In this document: one piece after another, positions 47,571 to 57,220 of the stretch
Layout of the letters: the number at the start of each line of letters is the position of its first letter
Position numbering within the stretch: position 1 is the stretch's first letter
Origin: Aureimonas jatrophae
Lineage (GTDB): Bacteria > Pseudomonadota > Alphaproteobacteria > Rhizobiales > Rhizobiaceae
Assembly: GCF_900104035.1 (NCBI RefSeq)
Contig: NZ_FNIT01000001.1
Span: forward strand, 1 to 64,000
Length of the DNA: 64,000 nucleotides
Direction: 5' to 3'
Translations under genes and position numbers: made by a program
The notes under the pieces: model-generated
Database searches by the model: none
Told to the model about the DNA's origin: nothing
The model's input: only the letters and a program-made list of their open reading frames with translations

Positions 47571-48326
47571 ATGAGCCGCATCGACACCGTGCGCCCCTCG
47601 CGCTTTGCGCTTCTGGCCAATCCGACGCGCTTCCTGGAGATCTCGGGGCGCGTCCTGCCTTATGCCTACGGCGCGGCGGCGGTTCTGCTGGTCGCGGGGC
47701 TCGCCATGGCGCTGCGCGCGCCCGAGGACTACCAGCAGGGCATCACGGTGCGCATCCTCTTCGTGCATGTACCCTTTGCCTGGCTCTCCATGATGACCTG
47801 GACGGTGATGAGCCTGTCGGCGCTCGGCCTTCTCGTCTGGCGCCACCCCATCGCCGAGGTCGCGATCCGCACCGCCGCGCCGATCGGTGCGGTCTTCACG
47901 TTCCTGTGCCTCTTCACCGGCTCGGTCTGGGGCCGGCCCATGTGGGGGACGTGGTGGGTTTGGGACGCGCGCCTCACCTCGGTCTTCGTCCTGTTCCTGA
48001 TGTATCTCGGCCTGATCGCTCTGACGCGCGCCTTCGACGAGCCGCAGCGGGCGGGCCGCATGAGCGCCGTCTTCGTGCTGGTCGGCTTCCTCGTCATCCC
48101 GATCATCAAGTTCTCGGTGGACTGGTGGAACACGCTGCACCAGCCCGCCAGCGTCCTGCGCATGGATGGTCCCTCGATGGACGCGAGTTATCTCTGGCCG
48201 CTCTTCCTGTGCGCGGCCGGCTTCACGCTTCTGTTCTTCGCCCTGCATCTCACCGCGATGCGAACCGAGCTTCGCCGCCGACGTATCGCGAGCCTCGAGC
48301 GCCGCCGGGCGGGAGCTGTCGCTTGA
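47571..48326 (+). CDS. ccmC: Heme exporter protein CcmC
   Basis: This 251-residue membrane protein has six helices and loads heme onto CcmE. The tryptophan-rich WWD signature VWGRPMWGTWWVWD spans residues 119-132. Conserved heme-ligand histidines lie in FVHVPFAW (His66) and WWNTLHQPAS. The start is ATG 47571. The stop overlaps the ccmD start (TTGA). Confidence 0.95.
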   Translation: MSRIDTVRPSRFALLANPTRFLEISGRVLPYAYGAAAVLLVAGLAMALRAPEDYQQGITVRILFVHVPFAWLSMMTWTVMSLSALGLLVWRHPIAEVAIRTAAPIGAVFTFLCLFTGSVWGRPMWGTWWVWDARLTSVFVLFLMYLGLIALTRAFDEPQRAGRMSAVFVLVGFLVIPIIKFSVDWWNTLHQPASVLRMDGPSMDASYLWPLFLCAAGFTLLFFALHLTAMRTELRRRRIASLERRRAGAVA

Positions 48327-48469
48327 GCGCGTCCTACGTCTGGTTCGTCGGCGCGGCCTACGGCATGTCGGCGCTCGCCATCGGCGCGCTCGCGCTGTGG
48401 ATCGCGGTGGATGCCGTGCGCACCCGACGTCGCCTCGCCAGTCTCGACGCCGAGCGGGGCAGGCCATGA
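48323..48469 (+). CDS. ccmD: Heme exporter protein CcmD
   Basis: This 48-residue protein has one membrane helix (about 6-28, VWFVGAAYGMSALAIGALALWI) followed by a basic tail (RTRRRLASLDAERG). It fits CcmD by size, topology and position between ccmC and ccmG. It starts with TTG overlapping the ccmC stop and ends in an ATGA overlap with ccmG. CcmD stabilises the CcmC-CcmE-CcmAB complex. Confidence 0.85.
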   Translation: MSASYVWFVGAAYGMSALAIGALALWIAVDAVRTRRRLASLDAERGRP

Positions 48470-49074
48470 CCGCACCCGGCGAAACGGCGCCCTCGCGCCG
48501 TCGGCGCGTTTCCGTGGCGCTACTGCCGCTCGTCGTCTTCACGGCGCTGGCGGGCCTCTTTCTCTACCAGCTGCGCTCGGGCCACGACCCGCAGTCGCTG
48601 CCCTCCGTCCTGATCGGCCGCGCCGCGCCGGAAACCGTGCTGCCGCCGCTGGAGGGTCTGCGGGCGGCGGACGGAAGCGCCGTGCCGGGCCTTGCAATCC
48701 GGGGCGGCGACGGGCGGCCGCGCCTCGTCAACGTCTTCGCGTCGTGGTGCGGCCCCTGCCGCGAGGAGCATCCGCTGCTTCTGGCCCTGGCGCGCGACCC
48801 GCAGCTGCGAGCGCTCGGCCTGCGCATCGAGGGCCTCAACTACAAGGACGCGCCGGATAACGCGCTTGGCTTCCTCGGCGACCTCGGCAATCCGTACGAT
48901 GCGGTGGGCACCGACCAGGCGGGTCGCTCGACGATCGACTGGGGGGTCTACGGCGTGCCGGAAACGTTTCTCGTCGGAGCCGACGGCACGATCCTGTGGA
49001 AGCAGACCGGACCCTTGACGCCGGATGCCGTGCGGCGCGGCCTTCTGCCGGCGTTGGGTGCGCCCGCCCGCTGA
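48466..49074 (+). CDS. ccmG: Thiol:disulfide interchange protein CcmG (DsbE)
   Basis: This 202-residue membrane-anchored thioredoxin-like protein keeps the CXXCH thiols of apocytochrome c reduced in the periplasm. A signal anchor spans residues 15-36. The active site is W94-C95-G-P-C98. CcmG-specific are GLNYKDAPDNALGFLGDLGNPYDAVG and the cis-Pro loop YGVPETFLV. The start overlaps the ccmD stop (ATGA). The ccmE, ccmF and ccmH genes are not in this window. Confidence 0.94.
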   Translation: MTAPGETAPSRRRRVSVALLPLVVFTALAGLFLYQLRSGHDPQSLPSVLIGRAAPETVLPPLEGLRAADGSAVPGLAIRGGDGRPRLVNVFASWCGPCREEHPLLLALARDPQLRALGLRIEGLNYKDAPDNALGFLGDLGNPYDAVGTDQAGRSTIDWGVYGVPETFLVGADGTILWKQTGPLTPDAVRRGLLPALGAPAR

Positions 49075-49081
49075 CCTCGGC

Positions 49082-49204
49082 CTACAGGCAGAAGCCGAAG
49101 GCCATGCCGGTCCAGATGCGCGGGCCCGCCAAGCTCCATAGGGCCAGCCCCGAGGCGCCCGCCAGCGCCAGCACCGCGATCGTCGTGAGATCCGCGCGCG
49201 TCAT
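49082..49204 (-). CDS. 40-residue single-helix membrane peptide coupled to the MFS gene
   Basis: A short ORF begins at ATG 49204, overlapping the MFS stop codon (49201-49203) in an ATGA arrangement, and ends 7 bases before the ccmG stop on the other strand. The product is MTRADLTTIAVLALAGASG... with one hydrophobic helix (about 7-25) and a C-terminal aromatic cluster (WTGMAFGFCL). The overlap and membrane character suggest a small subunit of the transporter. No family was recognised; no experimental evidence exists. Confidence 0.6.
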   Translation of the reverse strand: MTRADLTTIAVLALAGASGLALWSLAGPRIWTGMAFGFCL

Positions 49205-50427
49205 GCCGCGGCCGCCTCTCGCTCGATGCGCCGGTCCCGGATCGGCAGGTTGACGAGACCGGCGAGGACGCCGAGCGCGATCGAGATCGTCCACACGATG
49301 TCGTAGGAGCCGGTCGCGCGGTAGGCGAGGCCCGCCCCGAACGCGCCGCAGAAGGCCCCGATCTGATGGCTCATGAACACGATGCCAAACAAGGTCGACA
49401 GGTGGCGCACGCCGAAGATCTGACCGACGAGGCCGCTCGTCAGCGGCACCGTGCCGAGCCACAGGAAGCCCATGGCGCAGGCGAACAGCGTCGCCGAAAG
49501 GGGCGTGAAGGGCAGGGCTAGGAACACCGCGAAGACCACCGCCCGGCCGAGATAGATCGCGGCCAGAACGTTGCGCTTGCGCAGCCGGTCGGCCGAAAGC
49601 CCGAAGACATAGGACCCGATGATGTTGAAGAGGCCCACCAGCGCCAGCGCGCGGGCACCGACCGCCGGATCGAGCCCCTGGTCGGCGAGGAAGGCGGGCA
49701 GGTGCGTGGACACAAAGGCGATGTGGAAGCCGCAGACGAAGAAGCCGGCGTTCAGAAGCCAGTAGCCCGGATGGCGCGCCGCCTCGGCCAATCCGTCGCG
49801 GAGCGTACCGGCTCCCGCCGGCAGGGCGCGCGATGCGCCGGGCGAGCTCGGCACGCTGCGAATGCCCCGGGCCAGCGGCACCATCAACGCGGCCAGCCCA
49901 GCACCCGCCAGAAGCATGCCGCGCCAACCCAGCGCCTCGATCCCGAGCTGCGTCGCGGGCACGAGCAGGAACTGGCCGAACGAGCCGCCCGCCGTCACGA
50001 TGCCGAAGGCCACGCCGCGCCGCTCCGGCGGCACCAGCCGACCGACGGCCCCCAGCACCACCACGAACGTCACGCCGGTCATGGCCAGGCCCAGGAGGAA
50101 GCCGAGCGTCAGGTGGAGGCCGAGCGCGTTCGAAACAGCTGCCGAGAGCGCGAGCGCGGCCGCGTAGACGAGGCCGCCGACGGCCGCGACGCGCCCCGCG
50201 CCCCAGCGGTCGGCGACCGCGCCGACGAAGGGCTGCGCGAGGCCCAGCATCAGGTTCTGGATCGCGATGGCCAGCCCGAAGGCCTCGCGACCGACGCCGA
50301 GGTCCACCTCGATCGGGCGCAGAAGCAGGCCGAAGCCCTGGCGCAGTCCCATCGCGATCGTGACGATTGTCGCGCCGCACAGGAGCGCGACGACGGCTTG
50401 GCGCGACAGGGCGGGCGGCGAGGGCAT
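49201..50427 (-). CDS. MFS transporter, monocarboxylate/OFA-like
   Basis: This 408-residue transporter has about 12 helices. The MFS loop motif between helices 2 and 3 reads GAVADRWGAGRV, and the second half has FGLSADRLRKRNVL. It begins VVALLCGATIVTIAMGLRQGFGLLLRPIEVDLG (key piece GLRQGFGLLL), typical of OFA/monocarboxylate-like MFS. Substrate unknown. Its stop overlaps the start of a 40-residue membrane peptide. Confidence 0.87.
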   Translation of the reverse strand: MPSPPALSRQAVVALLCGATIVTIAMGLRQGFGLLLRPIEVDLGVGREAFGLAIAIQNLMLGLAQPFVGAVADRWGAGRVAAVGGLVYAAALALSAAVSNALGLHLTLGFLLGLAMTGVTFVVVLGAVGRLVPPERRGVAFGIVTAGGSFGQFLLVPATQLGIEALGWRGMLLAGAGLAALMVPLARGIRSVPSSPGASRALPAGAGTLRDGLAEAARHPGYWLLNAGFFVCGFHIAFVSTHLPAFLADQGLDPAVGARALALVGLFNIIGSYVFGLSADRLRKRNVLAAIYLGRAVVFAVFLALPFTPLSATLFACAMGFLWLGTVPLTSGLVGQIFGVRHLSTLFGIVFMSHQIGAFCGAFGAGLAYRATGSYDIVWTISIALGVLAGLVNLPIRDRRIEREAAAA

Positions 50428-50490
50428 GGGCGGGCGACCGGGCTGCGGAACGGGACGCGGAGCTTAACGCCTTGCCGTCCGCTTGCCGAG

Positions 50491-50853
50491 TCAGGCCGGT
50501 TCCAGAAATTCGATGCGGTTGCCGAACGGGTCGTCGGCGTAGAAGCGCCGGAAGCCCGGCAGCGGCTCGTCGTCGCGCACGACATACCCGGCCGCCGCAA
50601 CGCGAGCGCGCAAGACCGCAAGGTCCGAAACCCGTAACGCCGGGTGGGCCTTGCGAGCCGGCCGGAAGTCGCGCTCGACGCCCAGATGGACATGCGCCCC
50701 GCCGGACGCGAACCAGACGCCACCACGCCCATGCAGCGATTCGGGCTTCGGTTGTTCCGTCATGCCCAGTGTCTCGCCGTAGAAGTGGCGCGCGGCCGCC
50801 TCCTCGCCGGCGGGCATGGCGAGCTGGACGTGGTGGAGTGCTTCGATCGGCAT
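50491..50853 (-). CDS. VOC-superfamily (glyoxalase-like) protein
   Basis: This 120-residue protein has two beta-alpha-beta-beta-beta repeats. Metal-ligand positions are His8 (HHVQLAMP), a His in GAHVHLGV and the Glu of NRIEFLEP. FYADDPFGNRIEF is a typical VOC ending. It could be a lyase, dioxygenase-like or resistance protein; substrate unknown. The MFS gene lies downstream on the same strand, 63 bases away. Confidence 0.85.
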   Translation of the reverse strand: MPIEALHHVQLAMPAGEEAAARHFYGETLGMTEQPKPESLHGRGGVWFASGGAHVHLGVERDFRPARKAHPALRVSDLAVLRARVAAAGYVVRDDEPLPGFRRFYADDPFGNRIEFLEPA

Positions 50854-50947
50854 GGGGACTCCGCTGGGAAGACGGCATCATCGCATGTTGGACGGCTTGC
50901 CGCACGAGGCCTCGCCGCCGGGAGGCCGCCGCCCATTTCATCGCCTC

Positions 50948-51520
50948 ATGAGCGATCCCCTTTTGCCCTCCTTCACCCTCCGCATACCCGAAGGCGATGG
51001 CCTGCCGCGCAAGGTCTGCGACCACTGCGGCTTCGTCGCCTACGAGAACCCGAAGATCGTCGTCGGCTCCGTGGTGCGGGCCGACGACACGGTGCTCCTG
51101 TGCCGGCGCGCGATCGAGCCGCGCCGGGGCTTCTGGACCATCCCGGCGGGCTACATGGAACTGAACGAGACGCCGGAGGAGGGCGCGATCCGCGAGGCCC
51201 ACGAGGAGGCCGGCGCCCGTATCGCCATCGAGCGTCTGCTGGCGGTCTACTCGGTGCCGCGCATCAGCCAGGTGCAACTCATCTTCCGCGCGACGCTGGA
51301 GGACCGTGGTCTGGAGGCCGGGCCCGAAAGCCTGGAGTTGCGCCTGTTTCGGTGGGACGACATTCCATGGGACGAACTCGCCTTCCCGTCGGTCCATTGG
51401 GCGCTCAACCACGAACGCGAGGCGACGGCCGGCGCGAGCCCCGTGCCGTTCGGCAACCCGGCGGGCGCGGCCGGCACGCATATGCCGGACGGCCGCCCGC
51501 TACCGGTCGGCGATTTCTAG
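50948..51520 (+). CDS. Nudix hydrolase
   Basis: This 190-residue protein contains the Nudix box GYMELNETPEEGAIREAHEEAG (G-x5-E-x7-R-E-x2-E-E-x-G). A CDHCG pair near residue 24, followed by GFVAYENPKIVVGSVV, is the zinc-ribbon-like start seen in NUDIX proteins of the YjaD/ADP-ribose type; only one half of the ribbon is present. It would hydrolyse a nucleoside-diphosphate derivative. The start ATG 50948 replaces a longer ORF that overlaps the divergent VOC promoter. Confidence 0.88.
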   Translation: MSDPLLPSFTLRIPEGDGLPRKVCDHCGFVAYENPKIVVGSVVRADDTVLLCRRAIEPRRGFWTIPAGYMELNETPEEGAIREAHEEAGARIAIERLLAVYSVPRISQVQLIFRATLEDRGLEAGPESLELRLFRWDDIPWDELAFPSVHWALNHEREATAGASPVPFGNPAGAAGTHMPDGRPLPVGDF

Positions 51521-51575
51521 GGTCGGCTCAGCCGGGCTTCGGCACTCCGACTGAGCGGCTTCCGAACCGAACCCG

Positions 51576-52427
51576 TCAGCGCTCCCGCGCCTCGTCGGTC
51601 GTACGGCGGATCTCCGCGACCAGCGCGGGATCGAGGTCCAGCCGTGCGGCCAGCATGTCGAGATAGGCGCGCTCGGCGGGATGATCGGGATCGATCGCGA
51701 TCACCGAGGCCGTGTAGACCTCGACCGCGACCTCGTGGCTCGGCGTGCGGCGCACCAGCTCGTCGATCGAAAGCGGTCGGCGCAGCTCGTCCATGAGCGC
51801 GCCCTTCTCGTCGGGCTCGAGGTCGAGATCGTCGATGCGCCCGAAGATGGCGGCCTCCTCGTCGCGATCGATGTAGCCGTCGGCCTTGGCCGCCGCGATC
51901 ATCGCCGACAGGAGAAGGCGGGCTCGCTCCTCGGCCTCTTCGGCACGGGGCTGGAAGGGCGTCGCGGCGGCGGACGGAATGCTGGAGGGACCGACCGGGC
52001 GGGGGAAGGGCGCGGCGCCCTGGCCAGCGCGTGACGCGTCCTGCTGCGCCTGGTAGTTGGTCCAGGCCTTGTAGCCGAGGCCCGCCACGAGCGCGAGACC
52101 GCCGAGCTTGAGGGCGGAGCCGCCCAAGCCCTTCGTGGCCCTGCCCTTCAGGAGCTGCGAGGCGAGGCCGCCGGCCAGCGCGCCGCCGATCGCCTTGCCG
52201 GCCAGGCCGCCGCCGCCCGAACGCGAACCCGCGCCGCCGCCGAGAACCTGTCCGACCAGTCCGCCCAGCCCGCTCGTGCCGCCGCCGCTGCGCCCCGAAA
52301 GCGCCGCCTGCGCGATGCGGCCGAGATCGCCTCCAAGACCGCCTCCACTACCATGCGGCGGCATCGCGCGGCGGCTGCCGCCATGCGTTCCGAGGAACTG
52401 GTCGAGAAGCTTCTGGGCGTCGATCAT
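51576..52427 (-). CDS. TerB-like / DUF533 membrane-associated protein
   Basis: This 283-residue protein begins MIDAQKLLDQFLG, followed by a long Gly/Ser-rich low-complexity region (about 20-110, with LAGKAIGGALAGGLASQLL as a hydrophobic patch). A short hydrophobic helix, LGGLALVAGLGYKAW, spans about 119-135. The C-terminal TerB-type helical domain is about 180-280, with AMIAAAKADGYIDRDEEAAIFGRID. It resembles E. coli YebE. Function unknown. The septation protein gene lies downstream on the same strand (93-base gap). Confidence 0.82.
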   Translation of the reverse strand: MIDAQKLLDQFLGTHGGSRRAMPPHGSGGGLGGDLGRIAQAALSGRSGGGTSGLGGLVGQVLGGGAGSRSGGGGLAGKAIGGALAGGLASQLLKGRATKGLGGSALKLGGLALVAGLGYKAWTNYQAQQDASRAGQGAAPFPRPVGPSSIPSAAATPFQPRAEEAEERARLLLSAMIAAAKADGYIDRDEEAAIFGRIDDLDLEPDEKGALMDELRRPLSIDELVRRTPSHEVAVEVYTASVIAIDPDHPAERAYLDMLAARLDLDPALVAEIRRTTDEARER

Positions 52428-52520
52428 GAGCGGATCCTCATCAGGCCGGGGTATCCGTCCATCTGGGGTCCGCCGCGCCGCGCGCAACGCTCGCGAGGGC
52501 GCGAGCCGGACGATGCGCGG

Positions 52521-53174
52521 TCAACTCTTCTTGTCGAACAGCGGCTCCAGCGAATGACGCTTCAGGAGCGGGATCTGAGTCAGCATGAAGATCATGGTGA
52601 TGGGCATGGTCGCCCACACCTTGAAGGCGACCCAGAAGTCGGTCGAGAAGTTGCGCCACACGACCTCGTTGACCACGGCCAGCACCACGAAGAACAGGCC
52701 CCAGCGCAGCGTCAGCTTGCGCCATCCCTCGTCGTCGAGCTTGAACGCCTGGTCGAACACGTAGCCGAGCAGTGGCTTGCCGAAGGCGAGGCCGCCCAAA
52801 AGCACCGCCGCGAACAGGCCGTTCACGATGGTCGGCTTCATCTTGATGAAGACCTCGTCCTGCAGCCACAGCGTCAGTGTGCCGAAGACCACGACCACGA
52901 GCCCCGAGACGATCGGCATGATCGGCAGGGTGCGCGTCAGCGCGTAGGAGACGGCGAGCGCGATCACGGTCGCCGCCATGAACAAAGCGGTCGCCACGAA
53001 GAGCGGGCCGCCGAGCTCGGCCAAAGCCGGAAAGCGCGCGACGATCGCCTCGCCGCGGGAGTTGGCGAAGAAGAAGACGACGAGCGGCCCGAGCTCCAGC
53101 GCCAGCTTCAGGAGCGGGTTGATCTCGGGCTTGGCGGGCGCGTTGGGCGCCGGCTCGATGATGCGTTCGGTCAT
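52521..53174 (-). CDS. yciB: Septation protein A / inner-membrane-spanning protein YciB
   Basis: This 217-residue membrane protein has about five to six helices. Family blocks are [18 protein letters not shown] at the start, [20 protein letters not shown], and the C-terminal region [27 protein letters not shown]. It is needed for normal cell envelope and septation. It is encoded 53 bases downstream of ftsY on the same strand, as in many Rhizobiales. The start ATG 53174 was chosen; an upstream ATG at 53204 is in frame. Confidence 0.93.
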   Translation of the reverse strand: MTERIIEPAPNAPAKPEINPLLKLALELGPLVVFFFANSRGEAIVARFPALAELGGPLFVATALFMAATVIALAVSYALTRTLPIMPIVSGLVVVVFGTLTLWLQDEVFIKMKPTIVNGLFAAVLLGGLAFGKPLLGYVFDQAFKLDDEGWRKLTLRWGLFFVVLAVVNEVVWRNFSTDFWVAFKVWATMPITMIFMLTQIPLLKRHSLEPLFDKKS

Positions 53175-53227
53175 GACGGTCTGTTCCAGAAAGGTCCGCC
53201 CCATCATAGGGATGAGGCGGGCGGAAG

Positions 53228-54987
53228 TCAGGCGGTGCCAGCGCGGCCCGCAATGGCCTCGGCGAAGTCGCGCGCCTTGAAGGGCTCGAGGTCGTCGATA
53301 CCCTCGCCGACGCCCACGAAGAAGACCGGCAGCTTGTGCTTGGCGGCGATGGCGACCAGGATGCCGCCGCGCGCCGTGCCGTCGAGCTTGGTCATCACGA
53401 GACCGTTGACGCCCGCGACGTTGCGGAAGATATCCACCTGGCTGAGCGCGTTCTGGCCCGTGGTCGCGTCGAGCGTCTGGAGCACGGTGTGCGGCGCGTC
53501 GGGCACGCGCTTCTGGAGGACGCGCACGATCTTGGCGAGCTCGTCCATCAGCTCCGCGCGGTTCTGCAGCCGCCCGGCCGTGTCGATGATCAGGACGTCG
53601 GAGCCGTTGCGCACCGCCTCGTCGTAGGCCTCGAAGGCGAGGCCCGCCGCATCGGCCCCGATCGCCTTGGCGACAACCGTCGAGCCGGTGCGCTCGCCCC
53701 AGATCTTGAGCTGTTCGACGGCCGCCGCGCGGAACGTGTCGCCGGCCGCCAGCGTGACGGAAAGGCCGCCGCGCCGGAGCTTGGCGGCGAGTTTGCCGAT
53801 CGTGGTCGTCTTGCCCGTACCGTTGACGCCCACCACCAGCATGACATGCGGCTTCACCGACAGATCGAGCTCGAGCGGGAGGGCGACCGGCGCAAGGGCC
53901 TTCTCGACCTCCTCGGCGAGGATGGCGCGCACGGCCTCGCCGGAGATCTCGCGGCCGAAGCGCCCGTCCGACAGGCGGTCCGTGATCCGCAGCGCCGTTT
54001 CGACGCCGAGATCGGCCTGGATCAGAACGTCCTCGAACTCCTGCAGCGTGGTCTCGTCGAGGCGACGCTTGGTGAACAGCGCGGTGATCTGGCTGCCAAG
54101 CTGGTTCGAGGAGCGCGACAGACCCTCTCGCAGGCGCTGAAAGAAGGGGCGACGGGGCTCGGCCGTGAGCGCCGCCTCGACACGGGCTTCCTTGAGGCTC
54201 CACCCCTCGCCGTCCACCGGCAGGCGCGAGGGCGGCGCGGGGATCGGCGCAAGGCCCGGTATGCCGTCGAGCGGTCCGCCCGCCACCGGCGAGAGCGCGA
54301 CGTCGACACGGTCCGGCGCATCGGATCCCGGCGCGAACGGGGCGGCGTCGGGCTCCTCGGGCGGCAGCGGCGCGTCGAGCCAGGCGAACTCGTCGTGGTC
54401 GGCCGGCGCCGGTTCGTCGCGATGCGTCGCGACCGCGACAGGCTCCGGCTCGATCGCGACGCCGCCGTCGTTCTCGGCAAGCGTGCGTTCGACCTCGGTC
54501 TGTGCGGGCAGCGCAGGCGCCGGCGTCTCAAGAGGGGTGATGTCGAAGGCCGGGACATCGCCCACCGGCCGGTCGTCGGCCTCGCGCTCGGGCGAAAGGC
54601 CCGGCTCCTCGAGCCACGAAAAGTCCCCGGCCGGCTCGGCCTCGGGTGCGAGCGGCTCATCGAGGAAGGCGGTGGAATCGTCGTCCCTCGGCGGATCGAC
54701 GGGGGCCGGTGCCCCTAGTTCAGAGTTTTTTTTTCCGTATCGGCGCTCGGCGGCCGCGGCGTGAGCGGCGTGATGCCGCCGGTGACCGGCTCCGACGCAT
54801 CGGCGCCCGCCTCGGCGTCGGCGTTGGTCGCGGCCGCTGCCGGCTGGTGGATCTCGGGGTCCAGGGCTCCGTCGCGCTTGGCGGTCGTGTCGTTGACGCG
54901 CGGCAGTTCGCTTTCGGGCGATACGCGCTCTTCTTCCTTCGCTCCGAAGGAGAAGATGCGACGGAAGAAGCCCTTTTGTTCGCTCAT
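53228..54987 (-). CDS. ftsY: Signal recognition particle receptor FtsY, frame broken at an A9 run
   Basis: The GTPase body is intact: an NG domain in the frame ending at 53228 with [43 protein letters not shown] and [14 protein letters not shown]. FtsY docks SRP-ribosome complexes at the membrane. The typical amphipathic N-terminus [15 protein letters not shown] starts at ATG 54987 in another frame. That frame continues through an acidic region and stops at 54715. The two frames meet at nine A residues (coding strand, 54726-54734). One added A (a -1 shift) would join them into a 586-residue protein: the acidic A domain would read on into [11 protein letters not shown]...FSWLEEP. Without it, translation of the body could only begin at GTG 54565. 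Whether this is a base-calling error or a true slippage site cannot be told from the sequence. Confidence 0.88.
54726..54734 (-). other. Nine-A homopolymer at the ftsY frame switch
   Basis: Nine T residues on the plus strand correspond to ACG-GAA-AAA-AAA-ACT on the coding strand. The upstream frame stops four codons later (TAG at 54717-54715). The downstream FtsY frame is open across the run. It contains an A-AAA-AAA heptamer suited to ribosomal slippage and is long enough for polymerase slippage. Confidence 0.85.
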
Positions 54988-54991
54988 GACG

Positions 54992-56284
54992 TCAAGGTCC
55001 GATCAGGGGGCCGGAAGCGGCCGAGAGGGGCGCGGCGTGAAGCTCGCCGCCGCTTTGAAGGCTCAAGGTAGCGTCCACGATCGCGCCGGGGAGGCCGGCG
55101 GCGATCTGGACGCTCGTGAAGTCCGGACAGCGCCCGCGACCGCCGCGCTCGACGAGCACCGGCAGCCGTGCGCCGTCGAGCCTCGCCACATGGCGACGCT
55201 CGGCGGCCGCGCCGATCGCGCGTAGCCGCATCGCCCGCTCGCGAATCACCGGGCCTGGAACGGGCGGCATCCTGGCCGCGGGCGTACCGGGCCGCGCGGA
55301 ATAGGGGAAGACGTGCAGGCGCGTCAGCCCCGCTTCGCCCACGAAGCGCTCGGTCGCCTCGGCCATGGCGTCGGTCTCGGTCGGGAAGCCGGCGATCAGG
55401 TCCGCGCCGATCACGATCTCGGGACGCCGATCAAGCACCTCCCGGCAGAAGCGCAGGGCGTCGTCGCGCGTGTGCCGCCGCTTCATGCGCTTCAGCACCA
55501 TGTCGTCACCTGACTGGAGCGAGAGGTGAAGGTGGGGCATCAAGCGCGGCTCGCCGCAGATCAGCTCCACCAAAAGCGGGTCGGCCTCGATCTGGTCGAT
55601 CGAGGACAAGCGCAGGCGCGGCAGGTCCGGCACGAGGCGCAGGATCTGGGAGACCAGGTTTCCGAGCTTCGGCGCGCCCGGCAGGTCCGCACCCCAGCTC
55701 GTCAGGTCGACGCCGGTCAGCACGATCTCGGCGACGCCGCCTTCCGCGATGCGGCGCGCCTGACGCACGATCTCGCCTGCCGGCACCGAGCGCGAGGGGC
55801 CGCGCCCGAAGGGGATGATGCAGAAGGTGCAGCGGTGATCGCAGCCGTTCTGGATCTGAAGGATGGCGCGGGCCCGGTTCTCGATCGCCTCCACCATGTG
55901 GCCGGCGGTCTCGCGAACGCTGGCCAGGTCGTCGATGCGCAGCTTCTCGCTCGGCCCGAAGTGCGACAACGTCGCCCAGGTCTCGGATCGCAGCTTGGCG
56001 TCGTTGCCGATCACGGCATCGACCTCGGGCATGGCGGCGAAGGCCGCGCCCTCGGTTTGCGCAGCGCAACCGGTCACGACGAGACGCGCATTGGGATGAA
56101 GGCGACGCAGGCGGCGCACGCTCTGCCGGGCCTGTCGCACGGCCTCGGACGTGACCGCGCAGGTGTTCACCACCACGAGCGGCTCGCCCGACGCCCCTTG
56201 GGCAGTGCGCCGGATGACCTCACCCTCGAGTGTGTTCAGGCGGCAGCCGAAGTCGTGGACCTCGACGGGCGAAGAGCGCGTCAT
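54992..56284 (-). CDS. mtaB: tRNA t6A37 methylthiotransferase MtaB
   Basis: This 430-residue radical-SAM enzyme adds a methylthio group to t6A37 in ANN-decoding tRNAs. The N-terminal cluster uses Cys14 (FGCRLN), Cys42 (NTCAVT) and Cys73 (TGCAAQ). The radical-SAM cluster uses Cys148, Cys152 and Cys155 (CDHRCTFC). The family block is GYPTETD-like: [20 protein letters not shown]-terminal TRAM-like region follows. The start overlaps the dapF stop (ATGA), and the ftsY N-terminal ORF starts 4 bases after its stop. The downstream order mtaB-ftsY-yciB is typical for Hyphomicrobiales. Confidence 0.94.
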   Translation of the reverse strand: MTRSSPVEVHDFGCRLNTLEGEVIRRTAQGASGEPLVVVNTCAVTSEAVRQARQSVRRLRRLHPNARLVVTGCAAQTEGAAFAAMPEVDAVIGNDAKLRSETWATLSHFGPSEKLRIDDLASVRETAGHMVEAIENRARAILQIQNGCDHRCTFCIIPFGRGPSRSVPAGEIVRQARRIAEGGVAEIVLTGVDLTSWGADLPGAPKLGNLVSQILRLVPDLPRLRLSSIDQIEADPLLVELICGEPRLMPHLHLSLQSGDDMVLKRMKRRHTRDDALRFCREVLDRRPEIVIGADLIAGFPTETDAMAEATERFVGEAGLTRLHVFPYSARPGTPAARMPPVPGPVIRERAMRLRAIGAAAERRHVARLDGARLPVLVERGGRGRCPDFTSVQIAAGLPGAIVDATLSLQSGGELHAAPLSAASGPLIGP

Positions 56285-57156
56285 GCGGGCTCGTCGCGGG
56301 TGAACGCGCCGGTGGCGGGATCGAGCCGGCCCGACCATTCCCACTCGGCCGGTCCGGTCATCAGGACGTGGTCGTCCTCGACCCGCCATTCGATCTGGAG
56401 GTCGCCGCCCGGCACCGTGACGGTCAACACGCGCTCGGTGCGGCGCGTGCGCGCGGCGGACACGGCCGCCGCGCAGGCCGCCGTTCCGCAGGCAAGCGTC
56501 AGGCCGGCGCCGCGCTCCCAGGTGCGGATGCGCAGGTGCGTGCGGCTGATCACCTGCGCGAGCGTGATGTTGGCGCGGTCCGGGAAGATCGGATGGTTCT
56601 CGAGGATCGGCCCGAAGCGATCCAGCGCGTGCGCCTCGACGTCGTCCACCCAGAACACCGCGTGCGGGTTGCCCATCGAGACGGCGGACGGCGAGTGCAG
56701 CACCGGCGCATCGATCGGTCCGATCTGCAGCTCGATGGCGCGCGTGTCGTGAAACTCCTCGGCGAGCGGGATGTCGGCCCAGCCGAAGCGGGGGCTTCCC
56801 ATGTCCACGGTGATCAGGCCGTCGTCACGCTCGCGCGCCTCGACGATGCCGCCCAGCGTCTCGAACACGAAGTCCTGCAGGCCCGTTTCCGAGCTGAGCG
56901 CCTGCACGACGCAGCGGGTGCCGTTGCCGCAGGCACCCGCCTCCGACCCGTCGCTGTTGAGGATGCGCACATGGGCGACGGTGCCCTCCAGGCGCGGGTC
57001 GTGGATCGCCATGATCTGGTCGAAGCGCGTGGCGGGATCGGCGTCGAGCGCGCGCGCGGCGTCCGGCGTGATGCGGTCCGCCCGCCCGCGCAGGTCCGCG
57101 ACCAGGATCTGGTTGCCGAGCCCGTTCATGCGGGCGAAGGGAACGTCTATGCTCAT
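56281..57156 (-). CDS. dapF: Diaminopimelate epimerase
   Basis: This 291-residue enzyme converts LL- to meso-diaminopimelate for lysine and peptidoglycan synthesis. The two catalytic cysteines are Cys76 (ACGNGTRC) and Cys223 ([11 protein letters not shown]). Other family pieces are [13 protein letters not shown] at the start and [14 protein letters not shown]. Length is normal. It is translationally coupled to mtaB by an ATGA overlap. Confidence 0.96.
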   Translation of the reverse strand: MSIDVPFARMNGLGNQILVADLRGRADRITPDAARALDADPATRFDQIMAIHDPRLEGTVAHVRILNSDGSEAGACGNGTRCVVQALSSETGLQDFVFETLGGIVEARERDDGLITVDMGSPRFGWADIPLAEEFHDTRAIELQIGPIDAPVLHSPSAVSMGNPHAVFWVDDVEAHALDRFGPILENHPIFPDRANITLAQVISRTHLRIRTWERGAGLTLACGTAACAAAVSAARTRRTERVLTVTVPGGDLQIEWRVEDDHVLMTGPAEWEWSGRLDPATGAFTRDEPA

Positions 57157-57220
57157 GGGGCGACCGGGGACGTGGGTTCAGGGCGCATATGGCAGGGCCG
57201 GATCGCGGATGCCAACGGCC

